64,000 nucleotides of DNA, taken from positions 1 through 64,000 of the forward strand of contig CAMTMP010000003.1 in the NCBI GenBank assembly GCA_947073545.1, written 5' to 3'. Below, piece by piece: positions 43,925 to 51,407 of the stretch (position 1 is the first letter of the stretch; each line of letters starts with the position of its first letter). Source of the stretch: an uncultured bacterium (GTDB lineage: Bacteria > Bacillota > Clostridia > Lachnospirales > Lachnospiraceae). The translations under genes were made by a program, and so were the position numbers. Below the pieces are notes generated by a model, which was given only the letters and a program-made list of their open reading frames with translations, ran no database searches and had not been told where the DNA came from.

Positions 43925-45058
43925 ATGATTAATTTTAATGTCCCACCTTTTACGGGAAAAGAATTTGAATACATGAAGGAGGCCGTAGAAAATCAGAAGA
44001 TTTGCGGTGACGGCCCCTTTACGAAAAAATGCAGCGAGTGGATCGAGGCGCAGACCGGCACGGCCAAATGCCTGCTCACCACTTCCTGCACCCACGCCAC
44101 GGAGCTGGCGGCGCTTTTGGCTGATATTAAGCCGGGGGACGAGGTGATCCTGCCCTCCTACACTTTTGTATCCACAGCGGACGCGTTTGTGCTGCGGGGT
44201 GCGAAAGCGGTGTTTGTGGATATCCGGCCGGACACTATGAACATAGACGAAAAACTGATAGAGGATGCCATCACGGAGCGCACGAAAGTGATTGCGCCGG
44301 TGCATTACGCGGGCGTGGGGTGCGAGATGGACTCCATTATGGACATTGCAGAAAGACACCGCCTCATGGTGGTGGAGGACGCCGCGCAGGGCATTATGGC
44401 ATCCTATAAAGGGAAACCGCTTGGCACTTTTGGCGAGTTTGGATGTTTCAGTTTCCACGAGACGAAAAACCTCAGTATGGGAGAGGGCGGCGCCTTGCTG
44501 ATCCGCGATGAAAAATATATTGAGGATGCGGAAATTTACAGAGAAAAGGGCACGGACAGAAGCAAGTATTTCAGAGGACAGGTGGATAAATACCGCTGGC
44601 AGAATCAGGGTTCCTCGTATCTGCCAAGCGACATGAACGCGGCTTATCTGTATGCGCAGTTGGAATTGGCGGAGGAGATTACACAGGCCAGAATGGAAAG
44701 ATGGAACCAGTATTTGGAACTGCTTACGCCGCTTGCGGAGACAGGCAGGATCGAGCTGCCGTATATTCCGGCGTATTGCGCGCATAATGGACATATGTTC
44801 TATATAAAGACGAAAGATTTGGAGGAGCGGACAAGGCTGGATGGGTTTTTGAAGGAAAAGGGGATTTATCCTACTTCCCACTATGTACCGCTGCATTCTG
44901 CACCTGCAGGCATTAAGTTTGGACGGTTCCATGGAGCGGACAGGTACACGACGAAGGAGAGCGAGAGACTCCTGCGTCTGCCGCTGTTCTACAAGCTGAC
45001 GGTGGATGAGACGACATATATTGCGGAGCAGGTGAAAGCGTTTTACGCGGCAAACTGA
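43925..45058 (+). CDS. wecE: dTDP-4-amino-4,6-dideoxygalactose transaminase-like (WecE/RffA)
   Basis: 377 residues, DegT/DnrJ PLP family. INFNVPPFTGKEFEYMKEAV, CGDGPFTKKCSEWIE and LLTTSCTHATELAALL at the N terminus are the WecE form rather than PseC or PglE. VVEDAAQGIMASYKGK has Asp152 and CFSFHETKNLSMGEGGALL has the PLP Lys181. REKGTDRSKYFRGQVDKY is a WecE signature. It makes a 4-amino-4,6-dideoxy-D-galactose nucleotide from a 4-keto-6-deoxy sugar nucleotide. The weak ribosome site suggests modest expression. The GNAT two genes on could N-acetylate its product (WecD role). Confidence 0.85.
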   Translation: MINFNVPPFTGKEFEYMKEAVENQKICGDGPFTKKCSEWIEAQTGTAKCLLTTSCTHATELAALLADIKPGDEVILPSYTFVSTADAFVLRGAKAVFVDIRPDTMNIDEKLIEDAITERTKVIAPVHYAGVGCEMDSIMDIAERHRLMVVEDAAQGIMASYKGKPLGTFGEFGCFSFHETKNLSMGEGGALLIRDEKYIEDAEIYREKGTDRSKYFRGQVDKYRWQNQGSSYLPSDMNAAYLYAQLELAEEITQARMERWNQYLELLTPLAETGRIELPYIPAYCAHNGHMFYIKTKDLEERTRLDGFLKEKGIYPTSHYVPLHSAPAGIKFGRFHGADRYTTKESERLLRLPLFYKLTVDETTYIAEQVKAFYAAN

Positions 45059-45139
45059 TGAACTGGTAAAAGCTGGCGGCTTGTGGTAAGCCTGCCGGAG
45101 AGCCGGCAGAGGTTTGGAACGGTTTGGAGTATGTGGTTG

Positions 45140-47062
45140 ATGGAACGGAGAAAGACGAAAGGACGCGAAAACTGCATACTGACGCTTGCGGCCATAGGAG
45201 CAGGTGCGCTTCTGATGGGACTTTTCTTTGACTTTTACTTCGACATGAACGACGATACCATGATGCGGGATATTATGTCGGGAGTTTACAGCGGCGCCCC
45301 AGACGGCCACAACATGCAGACGCTCTATCCGCTTGGCGCTTTGCTTGCGCTTTGCTATCGGATGCATGGTTCTTTTCCGTGGTACGGGGCGTTTTTGTTC
45401 CTGTGTCAGTTTGGCTGTTTCTTTTTGGCCGGTGTCAGGCTGTGTACGCTTACCGATGCGTTATGTGTAAAGAAGCAGGAGCGGATGGGTAATAACAGAG
45501 AGGGAGATATGGCAGGTGACAGCGCGCGGGGCGCCATAGGAAACGGTGCAGGTGTGCGGTGTATTGCAGGGAAGCTGTTTCACCTCTCTATGCTGGTCAT
45601 ATTCCAGTGGGGGATATGGCTGACCCACATGGTGAATGTACAGTATACGATAACATGTGGTATGATTGTGGGCGCGGCTGTCTTTCTGTTCCTGACTATG
45701 CCGGGAGGCGTGCTTTTCGGGAGGGCGGATGGCATCTTGTCCGTGAAAGCGTTTCTGAAAGGAAGTCTGCCTGCTTTGTTACTCTTTCTGCTTGCCCTTC
45801 AACTGCGATCGGAGATGGCGCTTCTCACACTGCCGTTTCTGGGGCTTGCGGGGCTTTTTTGCTGGTGGGCGGACAGACCTGTTTTTGAGAAAAAGAATCT
45901 GCAAAAATATGGTGGACTATTTCTGCTTCTCCTTGCAGGGATGGGGCTGTCCATAGGGGCGGACAGTCTTGCCTACGGCGGAGAGTGGCGGGAGTTCAGG
46001 CAGTTTTTTAACGATAGGACGACGATTTATGATTTTTATCCCCAAGTGTTGACGGAGGAGCGGTTTGATGCGGACTTAGAGGCGCTTGGCGTTTCACCCG
46101 GCTCGCAAATTCTGCTGGAAAACTACAATTTCGGTCTTGACGAGAGCATTGACGCACAGATGCTTTCGGACGTAGCGGCCTATGCGAAGGAGCATGTGGG
46201 CGCAGAGAGAGACTGGGGAGCGGTTTTTAGGGAAAAGCTTTTGCTGTACCGCTACAGAAGTGTTCACGGCGGTGACGCACCCTATAATCTGCTGGTGATA
46301 TTCGGGTATGGAATAAATATAATAGCGGCAGTTATTTTATTGCGGCGGGATATGGCAGGTCTGTTTGCAGCCGCGATACAGCTTGCTCTGATTTTTATGG
46401 TGAGAAGCGGCTTATGGATGTTTGTTCTGATAAGGGGGCGGGACCCTGAGCGGATAACCCATCCCCTTTATCTGGTAGAGTTTTGCCTGCTGGCGGGGAT
46501 GTTTTTGCGGTATTTGCAGCGGGGGATGCTCTCTGCGGGAAAGGTACCGGAAAAGGCAGGGCGAACGCTTTTTTTCGGCGCAGGGGCAGCGTTACTTTTC
46601 CTTTGCCTGTGGGGATTGTGGAAAGGATTTCCGGCAGTACAGGCCGATCAGGCGAGGCGGCAGGAGACCAACAGGGATTGGGAGGCCATAGACGCGTACT
46701 GCAGGGCGCATCCGGACACTTTTTATTTGGAGGATGTCTATTCAACCGTGGCCTTCTCGGGAAAACTCTTGGCGTATAGGGAACATGCGCTTGCAAACTA
46801 TGACATTGCCGGGGGCTGGATGTGTAAGAGTCAGCTGTACCGGAAAAAACTTGCGGCTTTTGGGATAGAGGAAGCGGCGGACGCGCTTTTGACCGGGAAG
46901 GCGGCGTTTATCATGTCGGATGAGGAAGTGCGTCTGCGGGGACTTGCGTGGCTCGAGGTGCCCTATGCGGAAAAGGGTCTGGACGTATATGTTGAGGAAT
47001 ATGACAGGATAGGGGATCGCTATGGTGTGTATCAGGTGATTCCGGTGGAGAGAGAAAAATGA
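45140..47062 (+). CDS. Large multi-pass membrane protein, GT-C-like
   Basis: 640 residues from ATG 45140, chosen because TTTGGAG lies 10 bases upstream; GTG 45083 and ATG 45131 are possible. About eleven helices. The first outer loop has FYFDMNDDTMMRDIMSGVYS, with strong acidic D-x-N-D-D, then PDGHNMQTLYPLGALLALCY. This type of protein recurs in Clostridia glycan loci and is uncharacterised. A hydrophilic insert (DNA about 45469-45560) sits after helix 3. It overlaps the GNAT gene as ATGA. Confidence 0.68.
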   Translation: MERRKTKGRENCILTLAAIGAGALLMGLFFDFYFDMNDDTMMRDIMSGVYSGAPDGHNMQTLYPLGALLALCYRMHGSFPWYGAFLFLCQFGCFFLAGVRLCTLTDALCVKKQERMGNNREGDMAGDSARGAIGNGAGVRCIAGKLFHLSMLVIFQWGIWLTHMVNVQYTITCGMIVGAAVFLFLTMPGGVLFGRADGILSVKAFLKGSLPALLLFLLALQLRSEMALLTLPFLGLAGLFCWWADRPVFEKKNLQKYGGLFLLLLAGMGLSIGADSLAYGGEWREFRQFFNDRTTIYDFYPQVLTEERFDADLEALGVSPGSQILLENYNFGLDESIDAQMLSDVAAYAKEHVGAERDWGAVFREKLLLYRYRSVHGGDAPYNLLVIFGYGINIIAAVILLRRDMAGLFAAAIQLALIFMVRSGLWMFVLIRGRDPERITHPLYLVEFCLLAGMFLRYLQRGMLSAGKVPEKAGRTLFFGAGAALLFLCLWGLWKGFPAVQADQARRQETNRDWEAIDAYCRAHPDTFYLEDVYSTVAFSGKLLAYREHALANYDIAGGWMCKSQLYRKKLAAFGIEEAADALLTGKAAFIMSDEEVRLRGLAWLEVPYAEKGLDVYVEEYDRIGDRYGVYQVIPVEREK

Positions 47063-47709
47063 TCGCAGAAAAGGTGCATCTGAGGCCGATCACAGCGGCG
47101 GATACGGCGAAGATCGTGGCGTGGCGCAACAAAGAGTTCGTGAGAAAAAATTTTATCTATCAGAAGCTGTTTACGGAGGAAAGCCATATGGCGTGGCTTC
47201 ATGAGCAGGTGGAGCCGGGGCATGTGGTGCAGTTTATCATTTGCCTGACGGACTCAAAAGAGTGTCCGAAAGAAAAGCACGGCGGCGCGGACAAGCGTGA
47301 AACGGAACATGTGAAACCCTGTATGGAAAAGACGTGTGAATCGGACGAAGCAAGCGTCTGCAGGGAAATCGGCAGCGTCTATCTGCGGGATATTGACAGG
47401 ACGGCGGGGACGGCCGAGTACGGCGTTTTCATCGGTGAGGAGGATGCGCTTGGCAGAGGGTACGGCACGGCGGCGGCGAAACTGATGCTGGCATATGGAT
47501 TTGAGAAACTGGAATTGAAAAAAATATTTCTGCGCTTTGTGGAGGGCAATGCGGGGGCATGGAAAAGCTATGAGAAAGCGGGCTTTTGCATGATAGAGGA
47601 CAGGCGCGAAACGGTCAGTCTGGAACAGGGGGAAAGAGCGGTTTTCTTTATGGAGACAGAGCGCAGCGCGTGGGAGAGGAAAAAACGCCTCGGAACGGAG
47701 AAAAGATGA
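47059..47709 (+). CDS. GNAT family N-acetyltransferase
   Basis: 216 residues, RimJ/RimL-like. VHLRPITAADTAKIVAWRNK at the N terminus is the usual start; GVFIGEEDALGRGYGTAAAK (about residues 125-144) holds the acetyl-CoA loop R/Q-x-x-G-x-G/A, and YEKAGF closes the fold. Residues about 65-105 are a charged insert with four Cys (DNA 47255-47370), absent from normal GNATs. By context it could be PseH (missing elsewhere in the pse block) or WecD for the WecE-like product; sequence alone does not decide. Start and stop both overlap neighbours as ATGA. Confidence 0.82.
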   Translation: MIAEKVHLRPITAADTAKIVAWRNKEFVRKNFIYQKLFTEESHMAWLHEQVEPGHVVQFIICLTDSKECPKEKHGGADKRETEHVKPCMEKTCESDEASVCREIGSVYLRDIDRTAGTAEYGVFIGEEDALGRGYGTAAAKLMLAYGFEKLELKKIFLRFVEGNAGAWKSYEKAGFCMIEDRRETVSLEQGERAVFFMETERSAWERKKRLGTEKR

Positions 47710-48647
47710 AGCAGTTGGTCAGTTTTGTGATTCCCTGCTACCGGTCGGCGCAGACCATTGGCAGGGTGGTGGAAGAGATTGATAGGGCGATGAAGGAGCT
47801 GTCCGGGTATGCGTATGAGATAGTGCTTGTCAACGACGCTTCACCGGACAATACCTTCGATGTAATCCGCGGATTGTGTGCGGGACGGGGAGATAGCTGC
47901 GGCGTGAATCTGGCCAGAAATTTCGGACAGCACGCGGCCCTTATGGCGGGATTTCGCCATGTGCGCGGCGAGGTGGTGGTCTGTCTGGATGATGACGGGC
48001 AGACGCCCGCGGAGGAAGTCGGAAAACTGCTTGTGAAACTGGAAGAAGGCTATGATGTGGTTTATGCGAAATATGCGCATAAACGGCACTCGGCTTTTCG
48101 GAACTTCGGAAGCAAAGTCAATGAGCTGATGGCCAGAGTTATGCTGGGTAAGCCCAAGGAACTCTATATTTCTAGTTATTTCGCCATGAGAGGGTTTATC
48201 GCGAAGGAGTTAGTCCGCTATGAAAACCCCTATCCCTATGTGATCGGGCTGGTGCTCCGCGCCACGAAAAAAATCGCAAATGTGGAAGTGACCCACAGAG
48301 AGCGTGAGATCGGGACTTCCGGTTATACGGTTGGAAAGCTCTTGGGGCTGTGGTTTAACGGGTTCACGGCTTTCAGTGTAAAGCCTTTGCGGATTGCCAC
48401 GGTGATCGGGATAGTCTCCGCCTGCTGCGGATTTCTTTACGGCATTTATACGGTGGCAAAAAAGTTTTTAAACCCGGCAGTGCCGGTTGGTTTCAGCGCG
48501 CTGATGGCGTCGATCGTATTTTTCTGCGGGTTGATTCTTCTGATGCTGGGGATTATCGGTGAGTACATCGGGCGGATTTATATTTCCATGAACAATTCCC
48601 CCCAGTATGTGATCAGAGAGTGTGTGGATGAGAGAGATGCAAAGTGA
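47706..48647 (+). CDS. GT2 polyprenyl-phosphate sugar transferase (ArnC/GtrB-like)
   Basis: 313 residues from ATG 47706. QLVSFVIPCYRSAQTIGRVV, EIVLVNDASPDNTFDVI, VNLARNFGQHAALMAGFRHV and CLDDDGQTPAEEVGKLL place it with ArnC/GtrB-type enzymes. Two helices near the C terminus (about 230-285) anchor it. It differs clearly from the 8099 paralogue, so two different lipid-linked monosaccharides are likely. The 4-amino-sugar genes upstream make an amino-deoxy sugar a plausible substrate. Confidence 0.87.
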   Translation: MKQLVSFVIPCYRSAQTIGRVVEEIDRAMKELSGYAYEIVLVNDASPDNTFDVIRGLCAGRGDSCGVNLARNFGQHAALMAGFRHVRGEVVVCLDDDGQTPAEEVGKLLVKLEEGYDVVYAKYAHKRHSAFRNFGSKVNELMARVMLGKPKELYISSYFAMRGFIAKELVRYENPYPYVIGLVLRATKKIANVEVTHREREIGTSGYTVGKLLGLWFNGFTAFSVKPLRIATVIGIVSACCGFLYGIYTVAKKFLNPAVPVGFSALMASIVFFCGLILLMLGIIGEYIGRIYISMNNSPQYVIRECVDERDAK

Positions 48648-50289
48648 CAAAAAAAAGAGCGAAAGCAGAAGTCTTCTGATTGCGGGCGTTTTTTCCTTTT
48701 TGTTTTCGGCGGCGGTACTGTTTGGCGCGCGGCTTGACAGCGTGGAGAATGTGGATATAAAGGATGTGACGTTATGGCTTTTGCTGGTGACGCTTGGCAT
48801 CCTGTTTACGGGGATGGTGTGCCTCTTGTGGCGGCTGATTGATTCGCTGGGAAAGAGGGAGCGCAGGGCAGGAAGAAAACCATCCCAAACAATAACAAGC
48901 GTTACCAAAAGGGCGGGCAGATATGCGAACGTCCTTTCCTTCCTTTTTCTTCTTTTGTGCTGGCTGCCCGTGTTTTTGGCGGTATATCCGGGATTCTTTG
49001 TATACGACGCGCAGGATGAATATATACAGGTGGCCACTAGGGTCTTTTCTACGCATCATCCGCTTGTGCATGTGCTGCTCCTTGGCGGAATGATCTGTGG
49101 CGTTCATAAATTGACGGGTTCCTATAATCTGGGTATCGCCTGCTACATGGTTTTTCAGATGGTTCTGGCGGCGGGCGTTTTCACGTTTCTGTTCTCCTAT
49201 CTTCGAAAAAAAAGAGTGCCCCGCGTTTTGCGGCTGACAGGCCTTGTATGGCTGGGACTGTTTCCGACGGTGGTGATGTTCACTCTCTGCTCTGCCAAGG
49301 ACGCGCTGTTTACGCTTGCCCTGCTGCTTTTGCTCGTCTGCCTGCTGGAGATGGGAACGGAGGAGACATTTTTTGAGCAAAAGGGCTGGCAGGTTCTCTT
49401 TGTGGCAAGCGGGATGGGGATGATGCTTCTTCGCAACAATGGGTTTTACGCCTTTCTGGTGATGATTCCCTTTCTGCTTATTTTGCAGAAAAAGGGGCGG
49501 GGGCGTCTGCTTCTTCTGGCGGTTTGTGCGGTGGCAGGGTGTATGCTTGTGAACGGCGGGCTGAAAGTGGCGCTCTGCGCGGACGACTCCGAATATCAGG
49601 AGCTTTTGACCGTGCCGATTCAACAGCTTGCCAGAACCTATCAGTATGCGCCGGAGGTTTTTTCCGGAGCGGATCTTGAAACGCTCCACGAGGTTTTGAG
49701 TGAGGAGGCGCTTTCCCTGTATACGCCGAGGCTTTCCGACCCGGTAAAATACCGTTTTGACAATGAGGCCTTTGCGCGGGATAAGGGGAAATATGCCGGG
49801 CTATGGCTGCGTGTCGGAATGAAAAAACCCTTGATTTATCTGAATGCATGGTGGATGACATCGTACGGATTCTGGTATCCTGACACGGTAATTAACGTGT
49901 ACGGGGGAAATACGGTTTTTACTTTTACCTATAAAGATAATTCTTATTTCGGCTACGAGGTGGAACTGCCGGGCGTCAGGGAGAGCAAAATCCCATGGCT
50001 TGACGAGGTGTACCGGAAACTGTCACTGGAAGTCTGGAAGGAGAAGATACCGGTCGTTTCGTGGCTGTTTTCTCCGGGAGCCATGTTCTGGATCTATGCG
50101 TTCCTGTTTGCGTGGCTGTTAAATAACAGACGATATGAATTGTTATATCCTTTTTTGCCGATTTTCCTTATCTGGCTTACGGTGCTTCTGGGGCCCACTT
50201 ATCTGCCCAGATATGTGCTGTTTTTTTGGTATGCGCTGCCATTGTTTTTGGCGGTGGCGCAGATGGGTATGCGTGCCGGAAATGAATAA
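48628..50289 (+). CDS. Multi-pass membrane protein, DUF6020-like
   Basis: 553 residues from ATG 48628 (AGAGAG 7 bases before); GTG 48622 and ATG 48637 are alternatives, and it overlaps the previous gene by 20 bases. About twelve helices. AVYPGFFVYDAQDEYIQVAT followed by STHHPLVHVLLLGG is the DUF6020 landmark, with the D-x-x-D-E acids in an outer loop. CSAKDALFTLALLLLL is also typical. Eight A in a row at about 48649-48656, near the start, is a possible slip site. Unknown function; GT-C-type transfer inferred. Confidence 0.72.
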   Translation: MREMQSDKKKSESRSLLIAGVFSFLFSAAVLFGARLDSVENVDIKDVTLWLLLVTLGILFTGMVCLLWRLIDSLGKRERRAGRKPSQTITSVTKRAGRYANVLSFLFLLLCWLPVFLAVYPGFFVYDAQDEYIQVATRVFSTHHPLVHVLLLGGMICGVHKLTGSYNLGIACYMVFQMVLAAGVFTFLFSYLRKKRVPRVLRLTGLVWLGLFPTVVMFTLCSAKDALFTLALLLLLVCLLEMGTEETFFEQKGWQVLFVASGMGMMLLRNNGFYAFLVMIPFLLILQKKGRGRLLLLAVCAVAGCMLVNGGLKVALCADDSEYQELLTVPIQQLARTYQYAPEVFSGADLETLHEVLSEEALSLYTPRLSDPVKYRFDNEAFARDKGKYAGLWLRVGMKKPLIYLNAWWMTSYGFWYPDTVINVYGGNTVFTFTYKDNSYFGYEVELPGVRESKIPWLDEVYRKLSLEVWKEKIPVVSWLFSPGAMFWIYAFLFAWLLNNRRYELLYPFLPIFLIWLTVLLGPTYLPRYVLFFWYALPLFLAVAQMGMRAGNE

Positions 50290-50301
50290 GGGAGCCAATA
50301 T

Positions 50302-50315
50302 GGTTGAACTGTTAC
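50302..50315. repeat. Remnant end of a family C element
   Basis: GGTTGAACTGTTAC differs from the C right end GGCTGAACTGTTAC at one base. No left end is found nearby. It is in the AT-rich gap before argC. Confidence 0.4.
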
Positions 50316-50348
50316 AAATATAGAACAAAATCGCGTCAATATATTGTG

Positions 50349-50382
50349 TTGATTTATGGGCGGGTACGATGTAAAATTTACA
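50349..50382 (+). promoter_or_regulatory. Promoter and palindromic operator for argC
   Basis: TTGATT (50349-50354), 17-base spacer, TAAAAT (50372-50377). The -10 is embedded in the perfect palindrome TGTAAAATTTACA (50370-50382), so a bound repressor would block it. It is shorter than a usual ArgR box, so ArgR control is uncertain. Confidence 0.55.
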
Positions 50383-50416
50383 AATATACTTTTAATGGAA
50401 AGGAAACGCATATTTG

Positions 50417-51364
50417 ATGAAGACGAAAGTGTTTATTGACGGAAGCGAAGGAACGACAGGACTAAGAATTAACGAGCGTTTTCAAAAACGTGACGATATA
50501 GAGCTTTTGCACATCAGTCCGGAGCGCAGGAAAGACCCGGAGGAGAGAAAGAAAATGATTCATGCCGCGGATATCGCCTTTCTGTGTCTGCCGGATGCGG
50601 CGGCGAGGGAATCCGTCATGCTGGCGGAAAAGGCGGATACGGTAATCATCGACACATCCACGGCGCACCGGACGGAGGAAGGATGGGCTTATGGGTTCCC
50701 GGAGTTATCGGCCGCTCATAAGTCCGCCATCAAGGAGGGAAAGCGGGTCGCGGTTCCGGGGTGCTATGCCACCGGGTTTATCTCGCTGGTGTATCCGTTA
50801 GTCGCGGGGGGGATTCTTCCCAAAGATTATCCGGTAAGCAGCTTCGCGATTTCGGGATACAGCGGAGCCGGAAAGAAAGTGATAGCGGCATATGAGAGCG
50901 AGAGAAGGCCCAAAGAGCTGGCGGCGGGAAGAGAATACGCATTGACGCAGCAGCACAAGCATTTAAAAGAGATGCGGAAAATCACGGGGCTTACGCGCAC
51001 GCCTTTATTTTCTCCGATCATTGATGACTATTACAGCGGTATGGTAGTTTCCGTGCAGCTCTATGCGGATATGCTGACAAAGAAGGAGACACCTGAATCG
51101 CTGTTGCATTATTACGCACAATATTATGAGAAGCAGCGGTTTATCAAAGTGAGCGCTTCGGATGACGAGACCGCGGTCAGTGGATTTCTGGCAGGAAACG
51201 GGTTGTCGGGATGGGACGGGCTGAAGATTTACGTGACAGGGAACGAGGAACGCATTGTGGTTTCCTCGCAGTTCGATAATTTGGGGAAAGGCGCGTCCGG
51301 CGCGGCCATCCAATGTATGAATATGATTCTGGGGTGTGATGAGGCGAAGGGACTTGATTTGTAA
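50417..51364 (+). CDS. argC: N-acetyl-gamma-glutamyl-phosphate reductase
   Basis: 315 residues from ATG 50417; AAAGGA is 12 bases upstream. It belongs to the short ArgC type 2 group (about 310 residues). It makes N-acetylglutamate semialdehyde in arginine synthesis. Seen: VFIDGSEGTTGLRINERF, STAHRTEEGWAYGFPEL, VPGCYATGFISL with the catalytic Cys116, SGYSGAGKKVIAAYE and the late FDNLGKGASGAAIQCMN. No other arg gene is near. It may be a relocated housekeeping gene or serve an unusual sugar or amino-acid modification. Confidence 0.93.
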   Translation: MKTKVFIDGSEGTTGLRINERFQKRDDIELLHISPERRKDPEERKKMIHAADIAFLCLPDAAARESVMLAEKADTVIIDTSTAHRTEEGWAYGFPELSAAHKSAIKEGKRVAVPGCYATGFISLVYPLVAGGILPKDYPVSSFAISGYSGAGKKVIAAYESERRPKELAAGREYALTQQHKHLKEMRKITGLTRTPLFSPIIDDYYSGMVVSVQLYADMLTKKETPESLLHYYAQYYEKQRFIKVSASDDETAVSGFLAGNGLSGWDGLKIYVTGNEERIVVSSQFDNLGKGASGAAIQCMNMILGCDEAKGLDL

Positions 51365-51387
51365 AAACACCCAAAACGTGGTACACT
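51359..51387 (+). promoter_or_regulatory. Promoter for the ligase/polymerase-like gene
   Basis: TTGTAA, 17-base spacer, TGG-TACACT extended -10. The -35 overlaps the argC stop codon. It starts 20 bases before ATG 51408, so the leader is very short. Confidence 0.55.
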
Positions 51388-51407
51388 AACTGCGGGAGAG
51401 AGCATTT

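Noticed and set aside
43655-45367. 570-codon minus-strand open frame opposite the WecE-like gene
   Set aside because: The + strand holds a clear PLP aminotransferase with all motifs; the reverse frame has shadow composition and crosses three genes.
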